Assembly: GCA_022539475.1 (NCBI GenBank)
Contig: VCMS01000100.1
Span: forward strand, 313,195-377,194
Source of the DNA: Gracilaria domingensis
Lineage: Eukaryota; Rhodophyta; Florideophyceae; Gracilariales; Gracilariaceae
Reading direction: 5' to 3'
Length of the DNA stretch: 64,000 nt
Shown here in pieces: positions 60,963 to 64,000 of the stretch; position 1 is the first letter of the stretch, and every line of letters starts with the position of its first letter. The notes under the pieces are model-generated. The model saw only the letters and a list, made by a program, of their open reading frames with translations, did no database searches and was not told the DNA's origin. A program made the position numbers and the translations under genes.

Positions 60963-62075
60963 TCACGCAATCGAAGATCTCTGTCTCCTTACACTGAAGA
61001 AGCCCAGCTTACGAGCGCGGCACTCCACCTCTGCTGTGCCAAGCCGCAGACGGTGTTGCGAGTCGTTCAGCTCCAATGCCTCAAACCATGGAGAGCGAGA
61101 AGTGCGATGCGGCTCACAGGTGTCGTCTTCCAAACGGTACATGTATGCTCGTCGATCCCAAGTCCACACGCTGATGCGCTCGTTCTCAAAGGAAACCAGG
61201 CGAGGAATGCTTGCAAGCAGTCCTTGCCTCGTTCGCATGCCCTTGAGCGTGAAGCAATCCGTGGCAACGTGCGCTTCTACGTCCCGCACGCGGAGCGTGC
61301 CTTCAGTGGAGATAGACGCCACGCGAGGGCAGTGTGGCCGCGCAGAGCGTGGCCGACGGCCACCGCCCACTTCGTGTCCCATACGCGCACTGTGTGGTCT
61401 TCCGACCCCGACGCGGCGCGTGTGCCGACCGCCCAAACACATAAGCAGCAAGATCGTTCTCCCTAGTTGTATATACAAGGCGGCTATCTGCGTTAATCAT
61501 ATCAGCCAGCACGTAGAACGGATCGACCTCAAACCCGTTCACCTTCCAAACATCATCCACCAGAAAGAGGCATTTGTGCTCCATGAACCACACTCTTGCT
61601 TCTTCACTCCTTTTGCAGTTGTCTCATTCCGCGGATGGCGCGTCCAAGCATTCCATTTCCTGTTGCGTCCACAATGCGGGCTATTCTCCTGTATCAGTGT
61701 ATCGATTCCAGCATCCTTTCCCAGATGCATAAACTGAACTCCATCAGGAAACCACGCCTTTTCATCCATATTATCACACACCCCTCGAAGTGCGCAGGTT
61801 TTCCCAGCGCTACCTCGGCCAGCAGCCACAACCGCCATCAATTTTTGTATAGAAGATTCCAATAGCCGAAGTTGTCCCTTTGTGTACGAGTAGTCTCTTG
61901 TGGCTTTCAGTCGAAAGCAATCCGGATTTGTTAGGATTGCTGTTGCATTCCAATCCGAAAAGGAGCAGCAATTCCTATCATTCACACCAACACAGAAGCC
62001 ATTCAACCTGAACGATTGGCTCCAATGTCTGATGTAAACCTCTGCCAATGGCAGAATATGGGCACTTGATGTCAT
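60963..62075 (-). pseudogene. Broken NB-ARC/WD40 (STAND, NLR-like) gene
   Basis: Pieces of one protein occur in order on the minus strand but in several frames. First comes a P-loop segment LMAVVAAGRGSAGKTCAL (near 61830). Next is a short stretch in a second frame, ARIVDATGNGMLGR (near 61680), ending at a stop. In a third frame comes the kinase-2 motif KCLFLVDDVW and then SRLVYTTREN (61590-61450). WD40 repeats follow, split over two frames (HTVRVWDTKWAVAVGHAL, then GTLRVRDVEAH, ISVWTWDRRAYMYRL). This is the NB-ARC ATPase plus WD40 layout of STAND proteins such as Apaf-1-like or algal NLR-like receptors. At least three frame changes make it a pseudogene unless the sequence has errors; introns do not explain the stop-separated segments. 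Confidence 0.65.
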
Positions 62076-62420
62076 TGATCATTGATCAACGCAGAACTGA
62101 TGTGCCTTTCGTTGCAATAGTTTATGGTACAGAACTGTTCCTGTAAAGGTCTACATTGTGGTAAGCTTTGGCTTTTTCGGAAAATGCTCAAACACCTTCG
62201 TTTAAAACGGAATTGCATGTACAGTACCATGGGTTGTGCCAAGGTTTCGCAGATGAGGGCTACGCGGACGAGCCTCTTGTTAAGACAGGGCGGGCCTGAG
62301 GGCCTCAAAAGGCTCCCTGTCGTTTTCACTATCTCTGTCTCTCAGTTCGGTTGCAAGTTTCCGCTTGACCGTCGTGCTTCACAAAACTACCAAACAACTG
62401 CAAGATAATTCCGCCATTCC
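62076..62420. other. Divergent intergenic region, no supported gene
   Basis: About 345 bases between the broken NB-ARC gene and the kinase-like gene. It may contain the lost 5' part of the former, but no domain is readable. Confidence 0.45.
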
Positions 62421-63989
62421 ATGCAGCCACACCCGGACAGCGCATCACTAGAAGAATTTTGCGGATCTGACTTCGAGTCAGACTCCCGGCGCTCCTTTAT
62501 CATACTTTTTCCGTCGGAATCAAGAACCAAAGCTCTTGTTGAGGTGCAGGCGGACGCATCGGTTCGGTTGCCTACTTTACCAACATGTGGCTTCCACTAT
62601 CTTAAGCCTAGTGTGACTTGTTTAGAGGTTCGAGTCAAATCATTTCTCGGTGTCAGACTGAGATTTGTTCGCGAGTTATGGGCGACACACAAAAACCTGG
62701 AAGAAGGAATGGAACGTACGCTGTGGGGAGAGAAGGTCGACTTCATAGCAGTGCTGCTGATGGAATGGGGAGAGGAGCCAAAGAGTGTGGATTGCAAAAG
62801 AACTACAGAATGGATGTGTGTGAAAGAATTGGAGAAAGCAAACTGGGTTGAAACGGAGAAGGAAACTGGAATGGACATGAAGAAGTTGGTACTGGAAACC
62901 ATGAAGGAGATTACCGAAGAGATGCATATCAGAATGCCTCCTTGGCGCCGTATGGGATGGTTCACGAGGATGTTGAGTTGGGTAAATGGTATCACACAGT
63001 GCGACGTAGACGAGCATAAGCTTTACGGTCGCTTTATGAAGATTGTGGACAATTCCACTTCAGCAGTATGGTCTTGTTGGTTGGATTTGTCAAAAACGGA
63101 ATATTCAACAGGCCATGAGGGTGAATTGGAGCTAATATTCTTCAAAGCGGACTTACCGGCACTTGAGGAAGGGCGTAAAACAGTGAAGATTGCAAACGTT
63201 CTAAAAGAATTGGGAGTTGTACCAGAAGTTATTTCGTTCAACGAAGAAGAGAGCGTTTTCATGCAGCGAAATGGTGGGTCGATTGAATTTGATCGTGAAG
63301 ACATTGATGTAAAGCTGCTGTCAGAAACTGTTTCCAAAATGCAATGTTTCTCCATGGAACATATGGATGAGCTAAGAGCGGGAGGACTAAAGGTGCGAGA
63401 TAGTGAATGGCTCTATGGCAATATCCACCAACTGTTACACCATGAAGGTCTGGAGAAAGCGGTACAGGGAAGCCACAAATACACGGAGATACTTCGGGAT
63501 ATTCAAGGTCGAGAGGAGGAGGTGAAAGAAATATGCCAGGCGATCTTAAGTTATGGAATTCCGAACACATTGGTTCATGGGGATATTTCGGACTGCAACG
63601 CAGGGAATGGAGACGTTGGAGGAGGGCGTGGATATTGCTTTTATGATTGGAGCTATGCGCATATAGGGCACCCGTTTGTTGACATCTACTGTGTCGAGAA
63701 CCTTGTTTCAGACTTGGAAACACGCTGTACTGCGCCAGTACGACGAGAATATTGGAAGCATTGGATGCCAATGGTGAGTGAGAAAGATTTTCCAAGACTC
63801 GTGACACTTTCAAAACTGATATGCGATGCTGTTATGTTGGAGACATGTCTATGCGAATATGAGTTCCACGAGATGGAGTGGCTTCTATTTACAGAGCATT
63901 TGCTGACTTGCGCGGAGATAGTCCGGAATTGTTTGGACGGGATCAGAGAGTATGAGGCTTCACGTGAAGATGTGGAACGTTCCTCATGA
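62421..63989 (+). CDS. APH/choline-kinase-fold phosphotransferase with extra N-terminal domain
   Basis: A 522-residue single-exon protein. The C-terminal 300 residues have the aminoglycoside phosphotransferase fold: a probable ATP lysine in LIFFKADLP (Lys242), the catalytic loop LVHGDISDCN (His386, Asp388, Asn393), and the metal-binding YDWSYAHIGHPFVD (Asp409). The N-terminal about 170 residues form a separate domain (RRSFIILFP, EVQADASVRLPTL, FIAVLLMEW, EWMCVKELEKANW). Their strand pattern is faintly Nudix-like, but the Nudix box is absent. APH-fold enzymes phosphorylate small molecules such as choline, sugars, homoserine or antibiotics; the substrate cannot be inferred. The ATG at 62421 is the first in frame. 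Confidence 0.7.
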   Translation: MQPHPDSASLEEFCGSDFESDSRRSFIILFPSESRTKALVEVQADASVRLPTLPTCGFHYLKPSVTCLEVRVKSFLGVRLRFVRELWATHKNLEEGMERTLWGEKVDFIAVLLMEWGEEPKSVDCKRTTEWMCVKELEKANWVETEKETGMDMKKLVLETMKEITEEMHIRMPPWRRMGWFTRMLSWVNGITQCDVDEHKLYGRFMKIVDNSTSAVWSCWLDLSKTEYSTGHEGELELIFFKADLPALEEGRKTVKIANVLKELGVVPEVISFNEEESVFMQRNGGSIEFDREDIDVKLLSETVSKMQCFSMEHMDELRAGGLKVRDSEWLYGNIHQLLHHEGLEKAVQGSHKYTEILRDIQGREEEVKEICQAILSYGIPNTLVHGDISDCNAGNGDVGGGRGYCFYDWSYAHIGHPFVDIYCVENLVSDLETRCTAPVRREYWKHWMPMVSEKDFPRLVTLSKLICDAVMLETCLCEYEFHEMEWLLFTEHLLTCAEIVRNCLDGIREYEASREDVERSS

Positions 63990-64000
63990 TATAGTGGGAC

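Noticed and set aside
1-64000. CRISPR arrays, operons, Shine-Dalgarno sites or prophage
   Set aside because: Spliceosomal introns and eukaryote-only genes exclude a prokaryotic reading; no spaced identical repeats of CRISPR type were seen.

Overview
This window is nuclear DNA from a eukaryote with compact, mostly single-exon genes. It is most likely a multicellular (florideophyte) red alga of the Chondrus type. The evidence is: eukaryote-only genes (XPB/TFIIH, NOC4, NOP53, LSM3, PAC4, NDR kinase, AMPK beta); a Rieske protein with an apparent plastid transit peptide, a plant-type GDP-mannose 3,5-epimerase and squalene synthase; very few introns, all short (80-141 bases, GT-AG); and gene-poor stretches holding decayed non-LTR retrotransposon ends. 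The species is an inference, since no rRNA or organelle marker is present.

Layout. 1-1007: 3' part of GDP-mannose 3,5-epimerase. 1850-5555: two minus-strand genes (a WD40-like propeller protein and a disordered protein). 5556-8723: gene-poor, with a long hairpin and a retroelement relic. 8724-14070: NOC4, then a four-exon gene whose architecture suggests a meiotic chromosome-axis protein of the SYCP2/Red1/ASY3 kind. 14492-23377: XPB helicase, an unknown protein, mitochondrial EF-G1 (three exons) and NOP53. 24434-28201: an RS/proline-rich protein with a split LURP-one-related fold, the PAC4 proteasome chaperone, and a cysteine-rich membrane protein. 28982-38702: a dense block with a membrane-anchored M14 carboxypeptidase homologue that has lost its catalytic residues, OTU1, Trm9, squalene synthase, HIS6/HisA, LSM3 and AMPK beta. 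38703-42831: about 4 kb of retroelement debris and repeats. 42832-53204: monoacylglycerol-lipase-like hydrolase, NDR kinase, phosphatidylglycerophosphate synthase, a frame-broken Frag1/DRAM-like membrane protein, a plastid Rieske protein, an SDR reductase and a small DnaJ-type zinc-finger protein. 53205-56180: repeats and relics. 56181-57491: secreted LPMO-like copper protein. 58282-63989: a Ser/Gly/Tyr-rich small protein, an ORF resembling a partitivirus capsid protein lying between degenerate direct repeats, a broken NB-ARC/WD40 gene and an APH-fold kinase.

Many genes are housekeeping and not pathway-linked to their neighbours. Recurrent themes are ribosome biogenesis and translation (NOC4, NOP53, EF-G1, Trm9) and closely spaced divergent gene pairs whose shared 5' regions are very GC-rich (M14/OTU1, Trm9/squalene synthase, NDR/PGP synthase, DRAM-like/Rieske). 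The accessory part of the window (about 53-63 kb, plus 5.5-8.7 kb and 38.7-42.8 kb) carries the decayed mobile, viral-like and NLR-like sequences. All domain calls are from reading translated sequence by eye; no database search was run.
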